NCBI RefSeq assembly: GCF_021631985.1
Contig: NZ_CP070225.1
Span: forward strand, 1,426,001 to 1,490,000
From: Sandaracinus amylolyticus
GTDB lineage: Bacteria; Myxococcota_A; Polyangia; Polyangiales; Sandaracinaceae
Direction: 5' to 3'
Length of the DNA: 64,000 nt
In this document: positions 32,027 through 40,165 of the stretch, piece after piece
Position numbering within the stretch: position 1 is the stretch's first letter
Layout of the letters: every line of letters begins with the position of its first letter
The notes under the pieces: model-generated
What the model was told of the DNA's origin: nothing
The model's database searches: none
What the model saw: only the letters and a program-made list of their open reading frames with translations
Made by a program: the position numbers and the translations under genes

Positions 32027-33526
32027 ATGCCCGTGCACGCCCACCTCGAGGCCGATCGCGCCGCGATCGCTGCGGCGCTCTCCGGAGATCGCGCTGCGTG
32101 CGACGCGCACGTCGCGTCGATGTCGCCGTCGCGTCTCCGGAGCGCCGACGACGTGGATCGCGCATCGGCGGTGCGGGTGCTCGCGGCGAGCGCACGACAT
32201 GCCGCGCTCGCGCTCGATGCGGCGCGGGTCGCGGAGCTCGACGATCGGATCGCCGAAGCACGGCCCACCTCGACCGACGTCGCGGCCGAGCTGGTCGCGG
32301 CGTGGCGCGCGCTGCTCTCGGGCGCGCACGCGCTCGCGTCGGAGCTCGCGGGCACTTGTGGCGCGCGCGCGTCGGAGCTCCGTCAGCCCGATCTCGTCGT
32401 CGACGCCGCATCGCTGGCGGCGCTCGCGCGTCTCGCGTCGGGCGACCTCGCGTCGGGCGTGAAGGCCGCGCGCCGCGCGTCGCGCATGGCGCGCACCGAA
32501 GGGATCCCCCTCTGCGAGGCGCTCGCGCACCTGGTCCTCGCGCGCGCACGGCGCGCGAGCGGGCACGCGCACCTCGCGCTGCGGATCACACGCGCGCTCG
32601 CCGCGCTGCCGGTCACGTCGCACCGCGCATGGCTCGCGTTCGAGCACGCGCTCGCCGGAGGCAGCGCATCGGTCGACGACGGCCGCTCGCTCGCATCGGC
32701 GCTCCACGCCTGGTGCGACGCCGCCGAGTCGGGGTCGCGCGCGCGCTTCGACGACGCGACGCGCGCGCTCCACACGAGCGCGGCGAGCGCGCCCGCGTTC
32801 CTGCGCGACGACGTGGAGACGCTCGTGCTCGCGTGTGATCCCGATCGTGATCCGCGCGGCACCTCGCTCGAGGGGTTCTTGCTCGGCGCGACCTCGGAGA
32901 TGCCGCCTGCGCTCCACGGCGTCGCGACGACGCGGGGCCTCGTGACCGAGCCGGCGATTCTCTACGCGCTCCAGCGACGTGGGTCACCGCCGCGTCGTGT
33001 GGTGCGCCTCGGTCGCGGGCTCGCCGGCGACGACCTGCCCGCGCTGCAGCAGTCGCGGCGCCACCAAGGGCGCGCCGAGACCGTCGTCGCGACGCTGCTC
33101 CTCGCAGGTCCTCGAGGGCTCGACGAGGGGGAGTGCTTCCGCGCGGTCTACGGCTTCGAGTTCGTGCCCGAGATCCATCGCGGCGCGCTCGACGTTGCCC
33201 TGCATCGCGCGCGCGAGTGGCTCGGCGGCATCGCACGGCTCGAGCGACAGGGCAGCCACGTGCGCCTCGACGCGGAGCGCGGCCTCGTGTGTCCCGATCC
33301 GCGCGCCGGCCGCTCGCTCGCCGACAAGATCCTCGCTGCGCTCGCCGAGGATCGCGGACGCAGCGCGAAGGAGCTCGCGGAGGCGGTCGGCGCGCCGCTG
33401 CGCGCGGCCCAGGCGGCGCTCGCCACGCTCGTCGAGGACGGCGCGTGCGAGGCACGGCGCGCCGGCCGCGTGCTCGAGTACCACCTCGAAGACACGACGT
33501 TCAGCGAGCCGACGTACGTTCGCTGA
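32027..33526 (+). CDS. Helical-repeat protein with C-terminal winged-helix-like domains
   Basis: 499 residues, Ala/Arg/Leu-rich. Residues 1-290 are TPR-like helices with no signal peptide. About 350-430 resembles a DNA-binding winged helix of the OmpR/BTAD type (V-A-T-L-L-L-A-G-P-R-G-L-D-E-G-E-C-F...L-H-R-A-R-E-W-L). About 435-490 looks like a second winged helix (L-A-E-D-R-G-R-S-A-K-E-L-A-E-A-V-G-A). It may be a transcription regulator or scaffold linked to the divergent kinase. I do not recognise a named family. The start is the ATG at 32027. Confidence 0.65.
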   Translation: MPVHAHLEADRAAIAAALSGDRAACDAHVASMSPSRLRSADDVDRASAVRVLAASARHAALALDAARVAELDDRIAEARPTSTDVAAELVAAWRALLSGAHALASELAGTCGARASELRQPDLVVDAASLAALARLASGDLASGVKAARRASRMARTEGIPLCEALAHLVLARARRASGHAHLALRITRALAALPVTSHRAWLAFEHALAGGSASVDDGRSLASALHAWCDAAESGSRARFDDATRALHTSAASAPAFLRDDVETLVLACDPDRDPRGTSLEGFLLGATSEMPPALHGVATTRGLVTEPAILYALQRRGSPPRRVVRLGRGLAGDDLPALQQSRRHQGRAETVVATLLLAGPRGLDEGECFRAVYGFEFVPEIHRGALDVALHRAREWLGGIARLERQGSHVRLDAERGLVCPDPRAGRSLADKILAALAEDRGRSAKELAEAVGAPLRAAQAALATLVEDGACEARRAGRVLEYHLEDTTFSEPTYVR

Positions 33527-35191
33527 TCACGGCGGCAGGAAGCACACGCGTCGGGGCGTGGTCACGCGATCCCCCTCGACCTCACCGAGGCCGAGCTGAT
33601 CCTCGGTGTTCCTCCCCCAGCACCAGAGCGTCTCGTCGGTGCGGATCGCGCACGTGTGATCGCGCCCGAGCCCGAGCGCACGGAACCCGCCGCGCCCCGG
33701 CACGACCACCGACGCGGGGCGGTTGATCTGATCGGTGCTCCCGACACCGATCTGCCCGAAATCGTTGCGACCCCAGCACGCGAGCGCACCGCTCGACGTG
33801 ATCGCGCAGGTGTGCGAGCCGCCGCCCGCCGCGAGCGCGTACGGGCCTCCTTCGATCGGACCGACGGGCGTCGCGACGTTCGCGAGCAGCATCGGCCCGG
33901 TGCCGAGCTGTCCGTTCTGTCCGCCGCCCCAGCACCACAGCTCGCCCTCGCCGCGGATCGCGCAGCTGTGGAAGTCGCCCGCGGCGATCGACGTCCAGCC
34001 GTCGCACTCGCCGTCGATGCAGCCGACCTCGGTCGGCGCGGTGCGATCGAGGAAATCGCCCGTCCCGACCTCGCCCGACTCGTTGAGGCCCCAGCACAGG
34101 ATGCGGCCATCGGTGCGCAGCGCGCAGTCGTGGAACCCGCCGGTCGCGATCTGCAGGAAGCGATCGTCGGGCGCGAGCAAGCGCGGGGTCGCCACGCCCC
34201 CGCCGATGTCCTGCTCGCCGACCTCGCCGTTGCGATTGCCGCCCCAGCAGTAGAGCCGACCGTCCTCGCCGATCCCGCACGTGTGATTCCAACCGGAGTC
34301 GATCAGATCGAGCGCGGGCTCGAGCGTCTCGGTCGGGCCCACCACCTCTTCACGCATCGTCCCGTCGCCGATCTGCCCGGCGTCGTTCCATCCCCAACAC
34401 TGCCGCTCGCCGAACACACCGAGCACGCACGTGAAGTCGGTGCCGCACGATCCCACGGACCACAGGTTCGCCGCGAGCCGCGTCGGCACCGCGCGCTGCT
34501 CGCCGATCGACGTCTGCCCCGCGCGATCGCTGCCCCAGCAATAGAGCCCATCGGGCGCGGTCGTCGCGCACGTGTGGAGCTCGCCCGCGAACACGTTCTG
34601 CACGCGCACCGCGGCCCGGCACGCGCCGTCCTCGCACACGTCGCCCTCGCACCCGCACGACGAGCCGTCGCGACGTGGCGCGCACACGCCGCTCGTGCAG
34701 GTCTCGCACTCGCCGCAGAGCGGTTGCGAGCGAGCGGTCGCGCCGACCGGGCTCGGCTCGAAGCACTCGCCGGTGCACACGCCGAGCTGACACGTGCGTC
34801 CGTCGTCGCACGGCTCGATCCCGACGCACTCTCGGTCGAGCCAGAGGTGCAGCTCGCGTCGCTCGTGGGTCACGTACCCGGCGACCGCGGAGACCTCGAC
34901 CAACACCTCGCCGCTCGCATCGAGCAGCGCGCCCTCGACGCGGAAGCGACGGCTTGCATCCCCGTCGCGCGGCACCAGCGGCACGCGCGCGAGGTGCGTC
35001 ACGCCCTCGCGCGAGAGCGCATCGGTCCGATCGAGCGCGTTGCCCTCGTCGGTGTCCACGCGCACGCGGATCGACGCCGCCTCCGCGGCGAGATCGTCCT
35101 CCGCGTGGAAGAAGACGAGCACCTGCGTCGCCGGCACGGTGCGACAGCCGAGCGCCAGGGCTGCGAGGCCGGCGAGGAGCCACGCGCGCAT
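33527..35191 (-). CDS. RCC1-repeat lipoprotein with Cys-rich segment
   Basis: 554 residues. The lipobox is in M-R-A-W-L-L-A-G-L-A-A-L-A-L-G-C (Cys16). A beta-rich N-terminal region follows, then a Cys-rich segment (about 125-190, C-D-D-G-R-T-C-Q-L-G-V-C-T-G-E-C) like those in many myxobacterial surface lipoproteins. From about 195 to the end there are about seven RCC1-type propeller blades with the recurring H-T-C-A / L-x-C-W-G pattern and N-x-x-G-Q-x-G. It is probably displayed on the outer membrane as a binding propeller. The ligand is unknown. It lies divergent from the DUF1592 gene. Confidence 0.88.
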   Translation of the reverse strand: MRAWLLAGLAALALGCRTVPATQVLVFFHAEDDLAAEAASIRVRVDTDEGNALDRTDALSREGVTHLARVPLVPRDGDASRRFRVEGALLDASGEVLVEVSAVAGYVTHERRELHLWLDRECVGIEPCDDGRTCQLGVCTGECFEPSPVGATARSQPLCGECETCTSGVCAPRRDGSSCGCEGDVCEDGACRAAVRVQNVFAGELHTCATTAPDGLYCWGSDRAGQTSIGEQRAVPTRLAANLWSVGSCGTDFTCVLGVFGERQCWGWNDAGQIGDGTMREEVVGPTETLEPALDLIDSGWNHTCGIGEDGRLYCWGGNRNGEVGEQDIGGGVATPRLLAPDDRFLQIATGGFHDCALRTDGRILCWGLNESGEVGTGDFLDRTAPTEVGCIDGECDGWTSIAAGDFHSCAIRGEGELWCWGGGQNGQLGTGPMLLANVATPVGPIEGGPYALAAGGGSHTCAITSSGALACWGRNDFGQIGVGSTDQINRPASVVVPGRGGFRALGLGRDHTCAIRTDETLWCWGRNTEDQLGLGEVEGDRVTTPRRVCFLPP

Positions 35192-35283
35192 CGCACCTTG
35201 TCTACCACGGTCGCCATCCCCCGCGGTGTCAGCGCGATCGAACCGTAAGTGATCGCGCCGCGGGGTTCGCGCACGCTGTCCTC

Positions 35284-36957
35284 ATGAGCGCCGCGCTTCG
35301 ACGTCCATCGCTCTTCTTCGCGGCCGCGCTCTTGAGCGCGTGCACCGGCGATCTCGGCGGGGGACCGGCGGGTCCCAGCGGCTCGAGCCCTCGACCTGGC
35401 CCGGGCGGGCCCGGTGATCCCGTCGCGTGCGACACCGGGATCCCGCAGGTCGCGCCCGCACCGCTGCGTCGCCTGTCGCCGCTGCAGTACCGCAACACGG
35501 TGCGCGATCTGCTCGGCGATCCTGGCTACACACCGAACGTCGACGACGCCGCGTCGGTGATCACCGAGCGCGGCGTGCGACAGCTCCGCGACGCGGCGGA
35601 GCTCGCGATCGCGCGTCGCTCGAGCTGGTCGCGCGAGATCTTCCCGTGCGACACGAGCGGCGCCGCGGACGAAGCGTGCGCGTCGTCGTTCATCGAGTCG
35701 TTCGGTGCGCGTGCGTTCCGCCGCCCGCTCGACGACGACGATCGCTCGGCGCTGCTCGACGCGTATCGCAACGCGCTCGCGAACGATCTCACGTTCGGCG
35801 AGGCGATGGAGATCGTGCTCGAGGTGATCCTGCAGTCGCCCGAGGTCGTGTACTTCGAGGAGCGCGGCGCGCCCGGCGCGACCGACGCGATCCGCCCGCT
35901 CTCGCAGTACGAGGTCGCCTCGCGGCTCTCGTACTTCCTGTGGAACACGACGCCCGACGACGCGCTCACCACCGCGGCGCGCGACGGCGCGCTCGACGCC
36001 GCGGGGCTGCGCGCGCAGGCCGAGCGCCTGCTCGACGATCCACGCGCCGAGGAGACGCTGCAGTCGTTCTTCTGGGAGTGGCTCCAGCTCGGCGGCGGAC
36101 GCCTGCACCACGCGCTCGAGTCGACCTCGAAGGACGCGACGCTCTATCCCGAGTACGACGCGGATCTCCAGGCGGCGATGCGCACCGAGCTCGAGGCGCT
36201 GGTGCGCGACAGCTTCACGCGCGGCGGCAGCTTCGAGGATCTGCTCACCACGCGGCGTGCGTACGTGAACGGTCCGCTCGCCGCGCTCTATGGCGTCGAG
36301 GGACCGAGCTCTGCCGACGAGTGGGCGTGGGTCGATCTCGATCCCACCCAGCGCGCCGGGCTGCTCACGCGTGCCGCGTTCCTCACCGTGTTCTCGAGCG
36401 CGACCGTGCAGTCGCCGATCCGCCGCGGCGTGTTCGTCGTCGAAGAGGTGTTCTGCGTCGAGCTCGGCACCCCGCCGCCCAACGCGAGCGACGTGGTCGT
36501 CGACGGCGGTGACGACGGAGACGGTCTGCGCACCGTGCGCCAGGACGTGACCGCGCGGACGACGAGCGGCACGTGCGCGAGCTGCCACGCGATCATCAAC
36601 CCCGTCGGCTTCGCGTTCGAGCACTACGACGGCATCGGACGACACCGCACCGACGAGCTCACGACCGGCCTCCCGCTCGATGCGAGCGGCGTGGTCGCGG
36701 GCACCGACGTCGACGGCGAGGTGCGCGACGCGGTCGAGCTCAGCACGCGCATCGCGACGAGCGCGCGAGCGCGTACGTGCTTCTCGAATCGCTGGCTCGA
36801 GCGCGCGCTCGGTCGCGTGCCGGCGCGCCTCGACACCTGCTCGGTGGACCGCATCGCCGAGCGCTTCCGAGAGTCCGGCAGCATGCGCGAGCTCCTGCTC
36901 GCGATCGTCGAGAGCGACGCGTTCCGATACGTGAACGTCCAGGAGGTGGCGCCGTGA
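35284..36957 (+). CDS. DUF1592/DUF1588-family lipoprotein
   Basis: 557 residues. The signal sequence ends with lipobox A-L-L-S-A-C (Cys20), followed by a Gly/Pro-rich spacer. R-R-L-S-P-L-Q-Y-R-N-T-V-R-D-L-L-G-D is the typical start of DUF1587-like domains. Then come the DUF1592 core (S-R-L-S-Y-F-L-W-N-T-x-P-D) and the DUF1588 block with T-C-A-S-C-H-A-I-I-N-P-V-G-F-A-F-E, whose C-x-x-C-H looks like a haem-c site, and a C-terminal DUF1585 part. The family is frequent in Planctomycetes and Myxococcota, with unproven function, possibly extracellular degradation. It is coupled to DUF1552 by a GTGA overlap. Confidence 0.88.
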   Translation: MSAALRRPSLFFAAALLSACTGDLGGGPAGPSGSSPRPGPGGPGDPVACDTGIPQVAPAPLRRLSPLQYRNTVRDLLGDPGYTPNVDDAASVITERGVRQLRDAAELAIARRSSWSREIFPCDTSGAADEACASSFIESFGARAFRRPLDDDDRSALLDAYRNALANDLTFGEAMEIVLEVILQSPEVVYFEERGAPGATDAIRPLSQYEVASRLSYFLWNTTPDDALTTAARDGALDAAGLRAQAERLLDDPRAEETLQSFFWEWLQLGGGRLHHALESTSKDATLYPEYDADLQAAMRTELEALVRDSFTRGGSFEDLLTTRRAYVNGPLAALYGVEGPSSADEWAWVDLDPTQRAGLLTRAAFLTVFSSATVQSPIRRGVFVVEEVFCVELGTPPPNASDVVVDGGDDGDGLRTVRQDVTARTTSGTCASCHAIINPVGFAFEHYDGIGRHRTDELTTGLPLDASGVVAGTDVDGEVRDAVELSTRIATSARARTCFSNRWLERALGRVPARLDTCSVDRIAERFRESGSMRELLLAIVESDAFRYVNVQEVAP

Positions 36958-38402
36958 ACGATCTGCACTCGGGCCGTCGCGCCTTCCTCGTGGGCCTCGG
37001 AGGCGCGATCATCTCGCTGCCGCTCCTCGAGCACACCCACGGCCGCGCCTTCGCGCAGGGCCCTGCGCCCAAGCGCTTCCTCACCGTGTTCGAGCACGGC
37101 GGGACGATCTCGAACATGTACCGCGGCTGGCCCAACGGGGACGGCGGTTGGCGCGCCGACGGTCGCGGCGAAGGGCACGGGCTCGACTACTGGGCGCCGG
37201 CGAGCACCAGCGAGACGCTCGCGCTCGGTCCGATCCACCAGGACCTCGCGCCGTGGGCGTCGAAGCTCCTCGTGCTCCAGGGCGTCGACAACCGCGCGGG
37301 CATCCTCCAGAGCGAGTACGCCGACGGCGGGCACGGCACCGCGAACGTCACCGCGCTCACCGCGGCGGACATCTCGGACCCCGGCGACGACGCGGTCTCG
37401 CGCGGTCCCTCGATCGATCACGTCCTCGCCGAGCGGCTCGCCGCGATCCAGCCCGCGCGCTTCTCGCGCATCCACCTCGACGTGTCGGGCCATCACTACG
37501 GCTCGCCGTACTTCCGCGCGGCTGGTGAGCGCGTCGAGGGCGAGCCCGATCCGCGCGCCGCGTTCGACTCGATCTTCGAGGGCGTCACCGGCGACGGCGC
37601 ACCCGATCCCGCGCTCCTCCGTCGCATCCGACGCCGCCGCAGCGTGCTCGACGGAGCGCTCGATCAGCTCGCGCGGTTCCGCTCACGCGTGAGCGCGAGC
37701 GATCGCGCGGCGGTCGACGCGCATCTCGAGCACCTGCGCGCGCTCGAGCGCGAGCTCGACGCGCTCGAGACTCCGCCGATGTGCGCACCGCCCGACGAGA
37801 TCGCCGAGGCCTCTCGCGCCGAGGTGATCGGCCCGCTGCACGTGCGCATCATCGTCGCCGCGCTGCGCTGCGGGCTCACCAACGTCGCGAACCTCGAGAT
37901 CGCCGACATCATCACGCCCTGGGTCGGCGGGACCGACTGGGGCTACGAGATCGGGCACTCGCTGCACCACTACGCGCGCGAGATCGGCCCCGAGGGCCCC
38001 TCGGCGGGCCAGCACGACCAGTGGGTCTCGGAGATGCTCGCGAACCGTCGCTGGCGCATGAGCCTGGTGCGCCAGCTGATCGAAGGGCTCGACGACCCGA
38101 CGTTCCTCGAGGGCGATCGCACGCTGCTCGACAACAGCCTCGTGCTCTGCACGAGCGAGTTCTCGAACGGCGCGGTCCACGTCGCCTACAACGTGCCGGT
38201 GCTGCTCGCGGGGAGCGCGGGCGGGTACTTCCGCACCGGGCGCAACATCGACTACGACACCGCGCCCGGCGCGCTCGAGTACACGTCGCGCGAGTCGACG
38301 CACAACCTCTTCACGTCGATCCTCCAAGCGTTCGGCGGAGACGACGCGCACTTCGGGAGCGAGCACGCGGTCCACCAGGGCCCGCTCCCCGAGCTCACTT
38401 GA
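36954..38402 (+). CDS. DUF1552-family secreted protein (Tat-type signal)
   Basis: 482 residues. The N-terminus S-G-R-R-A-F-L-V-G-L-G-G-A-I-I-S-L-P has a twin Arg and a weakly hydrophobic core, so Tat export is likely; cleavage is near A-F-A-Q (about residue 35). The body matches DUF1552 (F-E-H-G-G-T-I-S-N-M; D-N-R-A-G...H-G-T-A-N; C-T-S-E-F-S-N-G), a group with an alkaline-phosphatase/sulfatase-like fold related to DUF1501. The GTG start at 36954 overlaps the DUF1592 stop and has AGGAGG 8 bases upstream. The 3' end overlaps the convergent SDR gene by 8 bp. Confidence 0.87.
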   Translation: MNDLHSGRRAFLVGLGGAIISLPLLEHTHGRAFAQGPAPKRFLTVFEHGGTISNMYRGWPNGDGGWRADGRGEGHGLDYWAPASTSETLALGPIHQDLAPWASKLLVLQGVDNRAGILQSEYADGGHGTANVTALTAADISDPGDDAVSRGPSIDHVLAERLAAIQPARFSRIHLDVSGHHYGSPYFRAAGERVEGEPDPRAAFDSIFEGVTGDGAPDPALLRRIRRRRSVLDGALDQLARFRSRVSASDRAAVDAHLEHLRALERELDALETPPMCAPPDEIAEASRAEVIGPLHVRIIVAALRCGLTNVANLEIADIITPWVGGTDWGYEIGHSLHHYAREIGPEGPSAGQHDQWVSEMLANRRWRMSLVRQLIEGLDDPTFLEGDRTLLDNSLVLCTSEFSNGAVHVAYNVPVLLAGSAGGYFRTGRNIDYDTAPGALEYTSRESTHNLFTSILQAFGGDDAHFGSEHAVHQGPLPELT

Positions 38403-39288
38403 TCTCGAAGGGCGGGATCACGCGACCGTCGACGTCGGTGAAGCCGTACTCCGGCGCGAGATCGCCGACGCACAGCACGCGCCCGCTCTTCGCCATCACG
38501 CCGGTGTCCGCCGCGAGCGCGGCGACCGCGCGCCCCAGATATCGCGGCGATTCCGTCGACGCGAGCTCGGGGCGCTCGCGCCATCGCTCCTCGGTCGTGT
38601 GGTGCCCCGCGAGCACCAGCTCGGTGCGCATCCAGCCCGGCGACACCGCGACGGATGCGACGCCGTGCGGCCGCAGCTCCTCCGCGAGGTCGAACGCGAG
38701 GCGATTGAACGACGCCTTCGCGAGGTCGTAGAAGAGATTGCCGCGCAGATAACGATCACGATCCCAGAACGTCGTCGTGACGATCAGCCCGCGCTTCTGC
38801 TCGACGAAGATCGGCGCCGCGACGTGGCTCGCGATCAGATGGCTGCGCAGACCGCCCTCGAACATGCCGTTCCAGTGCGCGAGCGGCTGCTCCCAGAACG
38901 GCGCGGAGAGCGACTCCTTGGTGAACGTCTCGTGTCCGCCCCACACGTTGTTCACGAGCAGATCGAGCCGCCCTTGCTCGCGCATCACGCGCGCGAAGAG
39001 CGCGCGCACCTCGCCCTCGTCGCGATGATCGCAGCGCACCGCGATGCCGCGCCCGCCCTCGCGCGTGACGTCGTCCGCGGTGTCCTCGATCGTCCCCGGC
39101 ATCCGCGAGATGCCGCTCAGCTCCATGATCCCGCGGTACGCGTCGGGCGCCGACTCGCGCGTGCTCCGACCGGTCACGTAGACCGTCGCGCCGGCCGCGC
39201 CCAGCTCGAGCGCGATGCCGCGCCCCGCGCCGCGGCTCGCCCCGGTCACGATCGCCACCCGACCTCGCAGTGTTCGTTCGTTCGTCAT
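38395..39288 (-). CDS. Short-chain dehydrogenase/reductase
   Basis: 297 residues. The nucleotide motif T-G-A-S-R-G-A-G-R-G (15-24) and N-N-V-W mark a classical SDR similar to DHRS1-like proteins. The active-site Y-x-x-x-K is present as Y-D-L-A-K. The usual catalytic Ser, about 13 residues before Tyr, is replaced by Thr within V-T-T-T-F-W, so activity may be altered. Arg after the Gly motif suggests NADP(H). The substrate is unknown. The gene is separated by 16 bp from the AraC-type regulator stop, with the same orientation, and could be its transcription partner. Confidence 0.85.
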   Translation of the reverse strand: MTNERTLRGRVAIVTGASRGAGRGIALELGAAGATVYVTGRSTRESAPDAYRGIMELSGISRMPGTIEDTADDVTREGGRGIAVRCDHRDEGEVRALFARVMREQGRLDLLVNNVWGGHETFTKESLSAPFWEQPLAHWNGMFEGGLRSHLIASHVAAPIFVEQKRGLIVTTTFWDRDRYLRGNLFYDLAKASFNRLAFDLAEELRPHGVASVAVSPGWMRTELVLAGHHTTEERWRERPELASTESPRYLGRAVAALAADTGVMAKSGRVLCVGDLAPEYGFTDVDGRVIPPFEIK

Positions 39289-39304
39289 GATCGTGCTCGT
39301 ACGT

Positions 39305-40165
39305 TCATGCGCCCGACGCGGCTTGGAGAAACCCGAACTCGCGACGCAGCGCGCTCGGCGTGAGCCCGGTGAACGCCCGCACGTCGTGCACGAGGTGCGA
39401 CTGATCGACGTACCCGCACGCGATCACCACGTCGGACCACGCGCTCCCCCGACGCACCATCGCCAGCGCCGCGCGGAACCGCGCGAGGCGACACGCGGCC
39501 TTCGGCGAGAGCCCGACGTGCTGGTGGAAGAGCTGCTCGAGCCGTCGCTCTCCGACGCCGACGTGCGCCGCGACGTCGCGCACCCGCTCGCGACCGCCGT
39601 GCTCCGCGATGCGCCGCATCGCCGCGAGCGCCGCGCGATGCGGGGCCGCGTCCACGCCGCGCAGTCGCTCGCGGAGGATCGCCTCCATCGTCGCCACCCG
39701 CGCGCGTCCGTGCGGCGCCGACGCGAGCCGCTCGCGCGCCTCCTGCGCCGCGCGTCCCCAGAGCGCGTCGAGCGACACACGCGCGCCCGCGATCTCTCCC
39801 GCCGGCACACCGAGCTGGTGCCCGATCGCGCCCGCGCGCAGGTGCACGCCGACCTGCTCGATGCGGCCCGCCATCCGGATGATCACCGGCGCGACGCTCG
39901 CGCCGTGCACCTCGGCCTCGAGCGCGTCGTCGCCGCGCGGGCCGGGCACAGGATCGCCCAGCGTGAACGCGACGTGCACCGTTCCGTCGGGCAGCACGCG
40001 CTCCACGATCTCCTCGCCCCTCGCGATCGGCTCGAGGCACAGGTGGATCCGCGTCACGTACGCGCGCAGCGCGAGCGAAGGCGCCCATGCGGAGTAGGGC
40101 GCGTCTTCGAGCGGCGGCGGCAGCGCCGCGAGCGGATCTTCGGAGACGAAGATCCGCTCGGTCAC
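39305..40165 (-). CDS. AraC-family transcriptional regulator, coupled to a kinase
   Basis: 286 residues. The N-terminal half (about 1-140) is a beta-rich sensor of the DUF6597 type (V-L-P-D-G-T-V-H-V-A-F-T-L-G-D). The C-terminal half has a double helix-turn-helix: V-R-D-V-A-A-H-V-G-V-G-E-R-R-L-E-Q-L-F-H (first HTH) and V-V-I-A-C-G-Y-V-D-Q-S-H-L (second HTH), then the AraC signature F-T-G-L-T-P-S-A-L-R-R. The GTG start at 40165 is in a GTGA overlap with the kinase stop. A kinase co-translated with an AraC factor suggests the kinase may modify it. The adjacent SDR gene is a plausible target. Confidence 0.88.
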   Translation of the reverse strand: MTERIFVSEDPLAALPPPLEDAPYSAWAPSLALRAYVTRIHLCLEPIARGEEIVERVLPDGTVHVAFTLGDPVPGPRGDDALEAEVHGASVAPVIIRMAGRIEQVGVHLRAGAIGHQLGVPAGEIAGARVSLDALWGRAAQEARERLASAPHGRARVATMEAILRERLRGVDAAPHRAALAAMRRIAEHGGRERVRDVAAHVGVGERRLEQLFHQHVGLSPKAACRLARFRAALAMVRRGSAWSDVVIACGYVDQSHLVHDVRAFTGLTPSALRREFGFLQAASGA

